A DNA stretch of 64,000 nt from Homalodisca vitripennis (lineage: Eukaryota > Arthropoda > Insecta > Hemiptera > Cicadellidae): the NCBI RefSeq assembly GCF_021130785.1, contig NC_060209.1:23498001-23562000 (forward strand), written 5' to 3'. Shown piece after piece: positions 1 to 9,082 of this stretch (position 1 is its first letter; each line of letters opens with the position of its first letter). The notes below the pieces were generated by a model that saw nothing but the letters and a program-made list of their open reading frames with translations, did not search any database and was not told the DNA's origin. Position numbers and translations under genes: made by a program.

Positions 1-305
1 ATCATTCGTCTTTAACGATAACGATTGGAAATGTACGAAATCCTATCGCATGGCTTATAAGATGATAAGACAGATGAGACATAACATAAAAAAATAAAGT
101 TTTGAAACTCATCTACGAATTTAAAGCCATTAAAAATATTACTGATACTGATTTATAAAACAAACTTGAATTTAATTACTGATAAATATTTTGTGTTCTT
201 TATTTTCTACTAAGGAGTATCTATAATAGCCTTCCTTATAGTGGGTGTGAGGCAACATAGATAATAAATTTAAAATTCTCACTACCTATATAGCAACGTT
301 AGTAA

Positions 306-347
306 CACGACGTTTCGAGAATTTGCATCTATCATCTTCGACAGGTG
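306..347 (-). ncRNA. Degenerate hammerhead-like Penelope tail
   Basis: On the minus strand CAC is followed by a damaged core (CTGTCGA in place of CTGANGA), an AT-rich stem II segment, then CGAAACGTC and GTG. The CAC/GTG inner stem I and the four-base ACGT stem III are kept, but the invariant A after CTG is T, and I found no outer stem I. It looks like a dead copy of the family seen at 24605 and 62504. Confidence 0.35.
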
Positions 348-590
348 GGGGAGTTCTTAGTACATACAAAAATAAGAAACACAGAAAGGAGGAAAAAAGA
401 GGAAGGGAAAGAAAAGAGTTAAAACGTACCCAAAAGGCTAGCTTGCAGTCTAGTCTAGCAGAAACTGTCAATGCAGAGAATGCATGTCCCTAGCAAAAGC
501 CACGAGTACGAGAAACAATGACATATCGCACCAGCACGGAATGGAAGTCGGATACTAACACGAAAAGATACTGACCATTTTCGCATTTTT

Positions 591-658
591 GTATAAACTA
601 ATACTTTTCCCACCTGACGAAGGGAATAGATTCCAATCCTCGAAACGTTCTGTTATAC
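591..658 (+). ncRNA. Hammerhead-ribozyme-like element, second family (copy D)
   Basis: CTGACGA (614-620) matches the hammerhead core CUGANGA. A stem II region (AGG...CCT with an inner GGAAT/ATTCC pairing) and CGAAACG follow (GAAA at 642-645). Stem III is the loopless palindrome ACGT. Outer stem I is GTATAA (591-596) with TTATAC (653-658), six pairs. The inner three pairs have one mismatch (C at 613 against C at 650), so activity is doubtful. Downstream the shared tail block ACGATGGCAAATGTC occurs near 674. Confidence 0.4.
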
Positions 659-900
659 CTTTTGTAACATATAACGATGGCAAATGTCAGAAATTCTGTT
701 ATATTGTCAAACGTTCTATCGTCAATAACAAACTTTAAACAAAGAACGTTAGTAAGCTATTCATAATATAATTATAAATTTGAGTGTTTCATAATGGTAA
801 GGTAATAGAGTTATGTAATAGAATTTCCGGTAATATATTAGAATCTTGTGCTACATTTCCCAGCATGATTAGGTAGTAGTATAGAAAAATATAAACTCAC

Positions 901-986
901 ATGCTAATGAAGGTCTACATTGGATTGCGTTGTGGTAGCTTTTTATAGCTTCCTCGAACTGTCCTCTGCCTTGTAGAAGAATACCC
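901..986 (-). CDS. TMTC2: TMTC2-like exon D: second TPR repeat
   Basis: This exon is only 86 bases. The acceptor is TTCCAG (AG at 988-987) and the donor GTGAGTT directly after position 901. One base completes the Leu codon of exon C, 28 codons encode GILLQGRGQFEEAIKSYHNA and IQCRPSLA, and one base is left over (phase 1). It continues the TPR pattern of exon C (YNLGILLQ, FEEAIKSY, RP) and resembles the second TPR of TMTC2. The next exon would begin with the rest of a codon for a small residue followed by AYLN and is expected left of position 1. No exon-like sequence for it was seen in 1-900. Confidence 0.9.
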
Positions 987-2189
987 CTGGAAGAAATATT
1001 TAAAGATGTCACAGTAGCCGATGCTTACACATATTTAATCACACATTGCCTGCCCTAATAAAAATTAGGGTATTAAAGTTAAAATAAAACTGTCTTGAGG
1101 CATGAGAGATTTGTATATCACAAAAGGAGAGTGTCCTTGTATTATAGAAAGTTTGACTGCATGAGTGCCAATGGCGGAAATACCATTAATTCTTTCTGTA
1201 TACTTTCCTCAATTGCTATACTTTTTCTTTTAATAAACAATAATCACACAAGCCACTGCTTATTGTACATTTAACATAAATACAATAGGTAAGGAATATT
1301 TGTTTTTGTATTTGTTAACATATGAAGCGTTACTGTAAAAAAAGCTATTATACAATGAATTATACAATTTGCATTGTATGAGGGCACACTTGGTTTTCAT
1401 TGAAATTGATACAATATTTTCCGCTCATAAAGAAAACAATCTTAAACCGCGCTAATTTTAGTGAAGGTCAAAATGATAGGGTATAAAAAGGATTTAATAA
1501 ATAAAGTGACAGTTGCTTTCCAAGATCACTGTTTTCATAGTTTGACACATCAACATGCAGCAGACACGTAAATACATGTTAAACCAATGTCAGCTAGCCA
1601 TATAGAGATCCTCAACTTAGCAAATTTCAGTCTCTATCTAGATTTCTGACATTGATAAAGCTATTATGCGCAAATTCATGTTGTTTTAATTTTAGTGTAT
1701 AAAGCTATGAAAAATATAATTGAAAAGGAAAAAATATAGTTTTACGATTCTAACCATTTCGATACCCTTCTCATTTAGACTTTCCCTGACGATCGCTTTC
1801 CTTCTTAAGAAAAAGTCTTATATCGATTAAAAGAAAACAAGGTTGTATGCTTATAAAGTGAAAGCTGGCTTTCAGCCCAAGACTAAGAATACGACAAAGT
1901 AACTTTACTACCCAATTAATAAAATACACATTAAATGCTTATTTGCGTGTAATTAAACTTTTGCCTAGATGGACGAAGCAAATATGTTTATAAGTATTAC
2001 TTCCTTGAAAATTAAAAACATTGGACTCCAGATTCATTTTCATTTTTATAACCTCCCTTTAATTATTTAGGAATAATTTGAATGTTTTTAGTTCACGGAA
2101 TAACTGTAATACAAGTGTATTGTTATAATTATAGCATAGTGCTATAAAGTGTCTAGGGGTATTTTTGTATTATTTTGGCTAAGTTATAC
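987..2189. other. Intron D sequence without recognised features
   Basis: AT-rich intronic sequence of the TMTC2-like gene. No domain-like frames or clear repeats were recognised. Confidence 0.5.
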
Positions 2190-2640
2190 TGTAACTACAC
2201 ACATTCTCGTTACTGTCTACTATGCCTACCTTCATAGTTTCTTGTCTTATGGAATTATTGTATGGGCAATGATTGTAACACAAAAAGTTATTAATTTTAC
2301 AAAAACGTTTAATCAAGATTGTAGCTAAAGTAAAAACATTAAGCTACTGTAAACCTTCATTTAAAAAGTATGGTATTCTTACAGTACCTGCGCGTTATAT
2401 TTCAGATTGCCTATTGTATACAAAAAGAAATTTACATGCCGTACCTAGAAATAGATCTGTTCATAACAATATGACTAGAAACTCAAATTCTCTTAGAATA
2501 TCTTAATTTAGTCTTAAAACCACTTTGAATGGTTTTGCTGAAACAGACATTAAACTCTACAACTATCTTCCTTCTTATCTTAAAACTCTTAAAAGTAATT
2601 GTTTCAAAAAAATTGTAAAATAGATATCGATTAAAATCAG
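2190..2640 (+). pseudogene. Non-LTR retrotransposon (Jockey-like) reverse transcriptase C-terminus, decayed
   Basis: The plus strand encodes, with frame breaks, YYAYLHSFLSYGIIVWA, a run with KRLIKIVAKVKTLSYCKPSF, then KKYGILTVPARYISDCLLYT and an N-R-N-S-like segment ending with LYNYLPSYLKTLK. This order (LSYGIIVW, LQKR.IRII, F..LGILT.P..YI, then LYN.LP) is the C-terminal part of the reverse transcriptase of Jockey-group LINEs. It contains stops and frameshifts and no 5' part, so it is a dead fragment inside the last visible intron. Confidence 0.7.
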
Positions 2641-2720
2641 CCCATATCACATCAATGATTATTTTGCGATAATTGTATAGACACTTGTTATTAATCCTAG
2701 GCAATGTACCTATATATCAT

Positions 2721-2868
2721 AAATTACGGTACATGAAAAACATAAAACCAATATTTAAAACTTTTATTGTTTTGTGAGGCCTTTCGATAGCGAGGCTATC
2801 ATCTTCAGACACATCACAAAAGTAAATACAAAAAGTAAATTTGATTATTAATAATAGTTAACATATGT
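2721..2868. repeat. Penelope terminal inverted repeat, left copy
   Basis: 148 bp, inverted match to 4379-4526, ending at ACATATGT (2861-2868). A clear difference between the two copies lies within GAAA of the embedded hammerhead-like core, intact here on the minus strand. Confidence 0.9.
2760..2823 (-). ncRNA. Hammerhead-ribozyme-like element in Penelope repeat, intact core
   Basis: Read on the minus strand: outer stem I ACTTTT pairs with AAAAGT (2760-2765). After an internal loop TGT pairs with ACA. The core is CTGAAGA (plus 2802-2808), stem II is GATAGC-CTC-GCTATC with one extra T between the core A and the stem, then GAAA (plus 2785-2782). The six-base palindrome AGGCCT would serve as a loopless stem III, and C at 2776 as the cleavage-site base. 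Type I hammerhead variants with minimal stem III that work as dimers are known in Penelope-like elements; the fold here is my reading of the sequence and has not been computed. Confidence 0.7.
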
Positions 2869-2952
2869 GATTTAATATTAATTTGTCCTGTGTGGCGTAG
2901 TGTGTAAATACAATTAAATTATTACTGGTATTATACTATATAAATTTTAATG

Positions 2953-4378
2953 TTATTTTTGTAGTCTTCGTTTAAGTAATATTGAATTTTGTATTGGTCC
3001 ATCTTCTTGATTTAATAGATCTTCTGTATTTGTTTGATTAATGTAATATGACTCCCATGCATTTAAATATCTTGGAGTGTTAACATGGTTTAATAGTTTT
3101 AGGTTTTTCTGTGATATAGTGTGTCCAGTATTGATACAGTGGTGTGCGACGGCAGATTTTTCTTTTCTGTTGAATTTTATGTGGGAGCAATGTTCTTTAT
3201 ATCGTGTATGAATTTTTCTTCTTGTTTGTCCAATGCATTTTTTGTTGCAGTCATCACATTTAATTTGGTATATACCTGATTTATTAATAATTTCTTCTTC
3301 ATCTTTTGGATTTTTTAATTTATTCTTCAATTGACTTGTTGTTTTATATGTGACGTTTTTATTTGTATGTTTTTTTAATGATTTTTGTACATCTTTAGAT
3401 ATATTTGTCCATGTAGTGCTTATCCAATTTGTGTTTGTGTCTTTAATAGGTAAAAGTGTTGTCTTTGACTTTTTGTCTTGTTTCTTTTTTGCTTTTTTAA
3501 ATATATGTTCGACTAAATCTGTTTTATATCCATTAAAAACGGCAACATCTTTTATATACTGAAGTTCTTTTTTGAATTTTTCTTTTGATAGAAGGAGTGT
3601 TTAATAATCTATATATCAATGAGTGGAAGACTGCTCGTTTTTGTGTTGGTGGATGGTTTGAGTAATTTGTTATAAAACGATCAGTGTGTGTTGGTTTACG
3701 ATATATATCGAATTGTAATCGCTTTGAAATTGTGTTTTTTATTACTAAAATATCTAAAAATGGAAGTGAGTTGTTGGATTCAATTTCATGAGTAAATTTA
3801 ATGCTGGAGTAAAATGAATTTAGGTGATTTATAAAGTTATTAAGGTTTTCATTTTTGTTGAACACTGCAAATATATCGTCAACATATCGAATCCAAATTC
3901 TTGGAAAGTATGGTAGAGATTCTTTAACTAAAATTTCAAAGTGACTCATGAAAATATTTGCAATGAAGCATGACAAAGGATTTCCCATTGCTGTTCCATC
4001 AGTTTGAAAATAAAATAAATTTTTGAATTGAAAACAATTTTGATTCATACATAGATTAATTAGAAGCATGAACTCTTCAACTTCTTTGCTTGATAAATGT
4101 ATAGACTGAAGCCAATCTTGTATTAAGAGAATCGTAGTGTTCATAGGTACGTTAGGATATAGAGAAGTAACATCAAAAGATACTAAGTACTCATCATCTT
4201 TAATTTCAATATTTTTTACTAAATTTAAAAATTCATATCTGTTTTTTATTGCTAATGAAGGAAATTGTGGTAGCTCTTTAAGTCTGGTGTGCAACCATTT
4301 AGACAGTAAATATGTTGGAGAATTTATTGATGACACTATAGGTCTCATTTCCTTTCCAGGTTTGTGAACTTTCGGTAA
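2953..4378 (-). CDS. Penelope-like reverse transcriptase / GIY-YIG endonuclease, truncated and frameshifted
   Basis: From 4378 leftward the frame reads LPKVHKPGKEMRPIVSS, then RT motif A (YLVSFDVTSLYPNVPM), motif B (TDGTAMGNPLSCFIANIFM) and motif C (RYVDDIFAVF), followed by FDIYRKPTHTDRFI, a typical Penelope block. One extra base near 3592-3595 shifts the frame. From there it is open to the stop at 2953: a basic Lys-rich linker, a C..C...C cluster and the GIY-YIG nuclease (GIYQIKCDDC, then CIGQTRRK, with CIG replacing the usual YIG), and a final NAWESYYI block. The enzyme would nick target DNA and copy the RNA. The N-terminal domain is absent, so this copy is not autonomous. Confidence 0.9.
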
Positions 4379-4526
4379 ACATATGTTAACTATTATTAAT
4401 AATCAAATTTACTTTTTGTATTTACTTTTGTGATGTGTCTGAAGATGATAGCCTCGCTATCAAAAGGCCTCACAAAACAATAAAAGTTTTAAATATTGGT
4501 TTTATGTTTTTCATGTACCGTAATTT
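4379..4526. repeat. Penelope terminal inverted repeat, right copy
   Basis: 148 bp, inverted partner of 2721-2868. It starts inside the element immediately upstream of the RT frame. Confidence 0.9.
4424..4487 (+). ncRNA. Hammerhead-like element in right Penelope repeat, core mutated
   Basis: Same arrangement as 2760-2823 on the plus strand: outer stem ACTTTT (4424-4429) with AAAAGT (4482-4487), core CTGAAGA (4439-4445), stem II GATAGC/GCTATC. The conserved GAAA reads AAAA, because the G (position 4462) is A. This G is catalytic in hammerheads (G12), so this copy is predicted inactive. Confidence 0.6.
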
Positions 4527-4837
4527 GTGACCAATATAAGCTCCATCTACAGCATTTCAACTGTATAGATGATTGTTTATGCTGAATTTGCTTCTGACAC
4601 TGCTACACATTATAAAGATTTTGTGGCATTTTAATTTATGCAGTACACTATAATTTAACCGTATGCCAAACAATATCCTGAGTAGTGCATTTTATAGACA
4701 TTTTATACAATGTTGTCATTGTAATGAAAAAAGAAAGTACTAGATTAAACAGACAAATGAGTTTAAAGAGTTATAACTAATGAACGCCAACACCCTTTTA
4801 GCCAAGATTAGGACTACAAGTTGAGGCCAGCACTCAC
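4527..4837. other. Intron sequence without recognised features
   Basis: AT-rich, next to exon C. Nothing recognised. Confidence 0.5.
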
Positions 4838-4952
4838 AAGTTATAATGGACGTCGGCCATGTTGGGTCGGTACTTGAGCGCCAAGTTGTAGGCCCTCTCT
4901 GCCTCGTCCATGCGGCCCTGAGAGCTGAGCACGGATCCTAAGTTACCGTAGG
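4838..4952 (-). CDS. TMTC2: TMTC2-like exon C: first TPR repeat
   Basis: This 115-base exon is flanked by an AG acceptor (4954-4953) and a GTGAGTG donor (4837-4831). With the phase-1 base from exon B it encodes AYGNLGSVLSSQGRMDEA, then ERAYNLALKYRPNMADVHYN and the first two bases of a Leu codon. The spacing of small and aromatic residues (GNLG, A.AYNLAL, P) fits a tetratricopeptide repeat and resembles TMTC2 directly after the last membrane segment. TPR repeats in this family face the ER lumen and bind partners (family knowledge). The exon ends in phase 2, matching the next one. Confidence 0.93.
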
Positions 4953-5027
4953 CTGGAACAGTACAAATGTTATAATTATGCAACATATACCTGGCTTTGA
5001 AGTTTATTTTGACGGTGGCAGGATTGT

Positions 5028-5125
5028 GAAGGAAACAGGATTTTCCGGACATTTGCCATTGTTCACTGATACAAAAAATCAGGAACACTTACTGAATTTT
5101 TGTCCGGTAAAACCCTGTTTCCTTC
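5028..5125. mobile_element. Small foldback element with 24/25-bp inverted repeats
   Basis: GAAGGAAACAGG plus ATTTTCCGGACA (5028-5051) is repeated in inverted form at 5101-5125 with one mismatch and one indel. The inside carries, on the minus strand, GAACAATGGCAAATGTC, a variant of the block that follows the hammerhead-like tails near 674 and 62575. It looks like a short derivative of a Penelope-type tail, 75 bp upstream of TMTC2-like exon C. Confidence 0.55.
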
Positions 5126-5140
5126 ATATAACTGGCAGTG

Positions 5141-5172
<32 letters not shown>

Positions 5173-5189
5173 ACACATATATAAAGCAC

Positions 5190-5246
<57 letters not shown>
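5141..5246. repeat. (TA)n microsatellite
   Basis: Nearly pure TA dinucleotide, interrupted around 5171-5195 by ACACATATATAAAGCACA-like sequence. Confidence 0.95.
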
Positions 5247-5250
<4 letters not shown>

Positions 5251-5254
5251 TTTT

Positions 5255-6320
5255 CAAAATGTCTCTTTCGGAAAGCTGTTATTATCATATGCGACGGGGT
5301 AATGGAAAACAAGAACTAACCAATATATTATATCGAAAAAGTACACAACTTTGGATAAAACTGGCTTGTAACAGTAAAAATAACAACTAAATTTGTTAGT
5401 TTCTCAACTTAAATTTTTATTTCGAACTCTTACTTTTTGCTCCTAATTTCTATTTTATAATTCAAGTGTTCTAATTCAATGTTTCTCTTTTGGAAAGCTG
5501 ATATTATCATGCGTGATGGTGCCTTTGTTATGTAGGTATTACGCTTTATAATGCATAGGCTACTTAGTAATGGGGAAAAATAATTCCCCAATTTATTATA
5601 TAGAAAAACTACAAACATTTGGATAAAACTTATTTGTAAAAATAACAGCAAAATTAGAGCTTTCCAACTTTAATATATATTTTGGAATCTTACTTTGTTG
5701 CTCCTACTTTATATCTCCTAAATCAAGTGTTACTTAAGAAAATACTTACACACATACCAAAAAGATTACACACCAATCATGTAATAACCTAGTCTAACAT
5801 ATACCTGGCAGTGTAAGTATATTTATAATTAAAACACAATCCTTTTCGCAATTTATCTCTTTTAGAAAGCTGTTATTATCATGTGTGCTGGTGTCTTTTT
5901 CCACGTATTTCGCTTTATAATTCATAATTAATTAGTAATAGGGAAAAGAATTACCCAATATATTATATAGAAAAACTACAAAAATTTGGATTAAACTTAT
6001 TTGTAACAATAAAAAGAACAACAAAATTAGAGCTTTCCCACTTAAATTTGTCTTTTATTTCGGACAGTTAATTTGTTGCCCCTACTTTATATTTTCTAAC
6101 TCAGATGTTGTAACTAAAACAAATACTTAGACACATACCAGAAAGATTACACACCAAACATATACTAACCTGTTCTAACATATATCTGGTAATTATACCT
6201 GGTAATTAATGGTCTGGTATACCTATAAACCTTTTCGCAATGTTTATCTTTTGGAAAGCTGTTATTATCCTGTATAATGTTGCCTTTTTCCATGCAAGTG
6301 TTTCGCTTTATAATGCATAC
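5255..6320. repeat. Degenerate tandem repeat, period about 370-385 bp
   Basis: Four diverged copies begin with TCT(C/T)TT(T/C)GGAAAGCTG.TATTATC (about 5262, 5486, 5859 and 6247). They continue with a shared AATATATTATATAGAAAAACT-like stretch, TTTGGATAAAACTTATTTGTAA-like sequence and TTGTTGC(T/C)CCTACTTTATAT. Spacings are about 224, 373 and 388 bp, so the first copy is shortened and the last truncated. The array is intronic and has no coding frame. Confidence 0.7.
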
Positions 6321-6439
6321 TTAGTAATAGAAATTTTATAAATGTACACTTGGAAATTATTATATAAATATAAACTATGGCAGTACAGAGCAGCGAGGTC
6401 TTTTCTATTTGTAATACTGTAACAGTAACATGTATCGCT

Positions 6440-6620
6440 GTAAACAGCACTGTGTCTCACGTACTGTGGGGAAGGGGGGGTGGTTGAAGCAGTTAGGAGG
6501 GATTTATGTGCTACAATAAGCCCAGCACATGTCCCACGTCTGGACAGATATTGGCTTTATATTGCCTGCGTGCGCGCACAGCCGACTCGGCGGGAAACCA
6601 CTGAGCTTGTAGTACATGTC
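6440..6620. other. GC-rich patch in intron, unknown
   Basis: A block with a G run near 6472-6480, GCCTGCGTGCGCGCACAGCC (about 6567-6586) and GACTCGGCGGGAAACC. It stands out from the AT-rich intron. It may be the end of an unrecognised interspersed repeat. No splice-bounded frame was found. Confidence 0.35.
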
Positions 6621-6737
6621 TTAGTTCCATGATCTTATGCACTGCATTATCATATCACATTTACATTCCTTACAGTGATTATGTATAACTAGCCAGTACT
6701 GAACTAGACATTCAATAATTGGAATTAATTAAAATTA

Positions 6738-7620
6738 TTGGTATAACTAGCAGTTACCCACGGCTTCACACGTGGCTCCCATGATTTCAGTAACACTTGA
6801 ATTATTTTAGACCAATTTATAGGAACCCTAAAGTCGAAGTTCAGAGCTTTCTTAGAGAAAGCAAATATATGGAAGCAAAAAGATAGAATACGATAGTGTT
6901 CTATGATATTTAAATAATAGAATTAGTCATGTATCAGGGGGCCAGAAGTTAAGCAAGTAGTCGAAGCCAGAAATCAACTTTGCCTTTGATATCTGCATTA
7001 ACCAAATACTGTATTAATTGTTGATGTTTGCTAAAATGTATGGTTCAAAGTAATTTATTCTAAAAATTAAAATTGAAATATCTGGAAAACATGTTAAGTT
7101 ATTAAGTTTTACTTTCAAACTAACTATATGGTTTGAAGCCCCCAGAGGGTTCAATTCTGGCTGGTTTATACCTTACAGTTGAACCCAGAGTGGGTACAGG
7201 CGGCCCCTACCCCCACCCTTACCTATCCAGAATATCCTGTCATTCCGGCAGCAGCGCAAAGTTCCTAGAATAAGCTTCTTGTCCTAAGACAAAAAAAATG
7301 GTTTGGAGACTATAAATTGATATACATTTCAAATTTGAATTAACTTAAATAAACATATGATAGTTTTTCATAATACAATGTTTATGTAGAATAGTTGATT
7401 ACATTTAACAGCTCCTCCAATGAATTAATAACATTTGATAGTACCAATGGGTTTTTTATGGGAATTTACGTATCTTTGGAGACTAGTGGGGCATAGTTCG
7501 GAGGGATTTCCGGAATAATAACAGGCCTATATTAATTCCAAGGACCCTGAAAATGTCCGTGTAAAAGTTTAGCGCAATCCATTGAATAATTTACGCGTGA
7601 AAGCGTAATAAACAATCTTA
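6738..7620 (+). mobile_element. Unclassified interspersed repeat with insect-wide type of termini
   Basis: The left end, TATAACTAGCAGTTACCCAC then GGCTTCACACGTGG, resembles the ubiquitous AGCTGTTACCCGCGGCTTCG-type repeat start of insect genomes. The right end, GCGCAATCCATTGAATAATT then TACGCGTGAAAGCGTAA, resembles the matching repeat tail. The middle has no protein frame. Related phrases (ATTTCAGTAACACTTGAA) recur near 28738. Assignment rests on remembered repeat phrases. Confidence 0.45.
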
Positions 7621-7891
7621 CTTCCACATTTATAATATTATTAAGATTATTATTGTAATATTAAAAATAATTTTGCTATCGGAATCTAATCAAATTAATA
7701 ATTGCTTGATATGGATTCATTTTAAATTCTATTAGAAATTAATTGAGCATATTTAAGAAAGGAACTGTATTCAATTTTGTTTCATCTCCAGTTTAGCAGT
7801 ATTAGTATTCCTTGCGTAGTTTGCCTGTAAGATTCCCTGTACGACTCGCGTATAAGGAACGTTTTAGGCTTATCTAAATACGTTTACTTAC

Positions 7892-8742
7892 CTTTTGGTG
7901 GATTTACAGGAATGCCTGAGCTGTAAAGGCTCTCCTCGTTTCCTCCAGTCTCTGTTCCTTCTAATCGTCCGCCCACTGAGCACCACAAGGAGCAGGATAA
8001 ACATGGCTCTAACCAAGCGTCTATTGGACTTCTTGCTGACGATGTGACTCCCAAAAGCGATAAGGAAGCAGTAGCCCACGCTGGGCAGATACAGAACTCT
8101 CTCAGCGACCACAAAACCAACGTAGAACAGAGCATTTGTCGCTGGGAGGAAAGGGAACACTAAGAATATCACACATATCAAAAACGTTTCACTGGTAGTT
8201 CTAACATTCTCTGGGAGCGATGGGTTCACACATGAGATTTGCGGTTGTCTGCAATCACAACGTGACACGTGGTTGTTGTTGTTGTTGGCACGACACACCG
8301 CTGAGTGGTGGTCTCCAAGGTGATGTCTGCACGAAGAACAGCTCCTCACTTTTCTGCTGAACTTCAAAGTCTTCCAGGACCCCTTTTCAGATGGATCTTT
8401 CTTCTCGAAGACTCTCCTGAAGGCGACTCGGCAGCTCTTGAAGAAAGAGTAATATACGATCACCACGAGGATGTTCCTGGAGTCGTAGACCGAAGAAACC
8501 CGCGGAATGGCGTCCATGGACCAGTCGAAGCTGAGCCAACGCGGCCACAGCAGTAGTTGCAGGTTGAAGACGGGGAGGTAGAGAAATGTGAGGAGCCTTG
8601 TAAGCAGCCAAGGGGAGCGCGCCGCGGGGTTGTCTGCTGAGGCGAAGGCTGGGGTGTGCGCTCCCATCAGGTAGAGTCTGAGCAGCAGCATTCCACATAG
8701 TCCTAGAGCTAGAACGATCAGGCTCAGCAGCAGCTGCAAAGT
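7892..8742 (-). CDS. TMTC2: TMTC2-like exon B: DUF1736 region and C-terminal helices, with a 1-base frameshift
   Basis: The acceptor is TTCCAG (ending at 8743) and the donor GTAAGT (7891-7886). The protein starts TLQLLLSL and has a membrane helix, the DUF1736 signature (MGAHTPAFASADNPAA, then FDWSMDAIPRV), a long hydrophilic loop with a run of five Asn (CAA/GTT repeat near 8273-8287), and two further hydrophobic segments including FPFLPATNALFYVGFVVAERVLY split over them. Near the end the frame reads RTIRRNRDW, but the expected NEESLYSSGIPVNPPK is in the next frame. An extra A in the run at 7939-7941 explains this. The exon is 851 bases, and only 850 gives the phase 1 demanded by the next acceptor. 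The shift may be a sequencing or assembly error, an allele, or a real lesion; all other splice sites and frames are intact. Confidence 0.88.
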
Positions 8743-9082
8743 CTGGAAGAGAAATGGATGTATTAAACGGATAATAGGATATCCTCTGAAATATGTAAGG
8801 TGGTGCACACATTTATAGTTGGTAAAATAGTTTTTATTCAAATTTGGTACCCCTTTATGACAACCTCCCTCAAGACAGAAAAAGATTGTTCAGATCAATC
8901 CACAAGAACTTACAGACATTTACAGTAGAAATTACGAATATTTTGTAACCAGGCCAAAATATATAGGTACCACTGAGTCCATCAAAGGTCCAGTTAAAAA
9001 TTAATTTATGACAAATCTATGTTTTAATGACATTATTTTGAATTTTTAACAGTATTTTTCACAAGAAAAAATATATATATAC
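8743..9082. other. Intron sequence without recognised features
   Basis: AT-rich, between exon B and the MITE. Nothing recognised. Confidence 0.5.

Larger units (their letters stand above)
2721..4526 (-). mobile_element. Penelope-like element, 5'-truncated, bounded by 148-bp inverted repeats
   Basis: Inverted repeats of 148 bp (2721-2868 and 4379-4526), nearly identical, bound a minus-strand RT plus GIY-YIG reading frame. Penelope-like elements are retroelements whose copies are often 5'-truncated and carry terminal repeats in direct or inverted orientation (known of the family). Here the right repeat abuts the RT domain at the motif LPKVHKPGKE, so the N-terminal part of the protein is missing. 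Apart from one frameshift the frame is open and the repeats nearly match, so the insertion looks young. It sits in an intron of the TMTC2-like gene, same strand. No convincing target-site duplication was seen. Confidence 0.9.

Noticed and set aside
286..471. 61-residue minus-strand frame as a further TMTC2 exon
   Set aside because: It has no TPR pattern and overlaps a degenerate Penelope-type tail.
5100..5390. Ile/Tyr-rich frames
   Set aside because: They are translations of the TA microsatellite.
8305..8812. Open frames on both strands overlapping exon B
   Set aside because: They are shadows of the GC-rich TMTC2-like coding exon in other frames.
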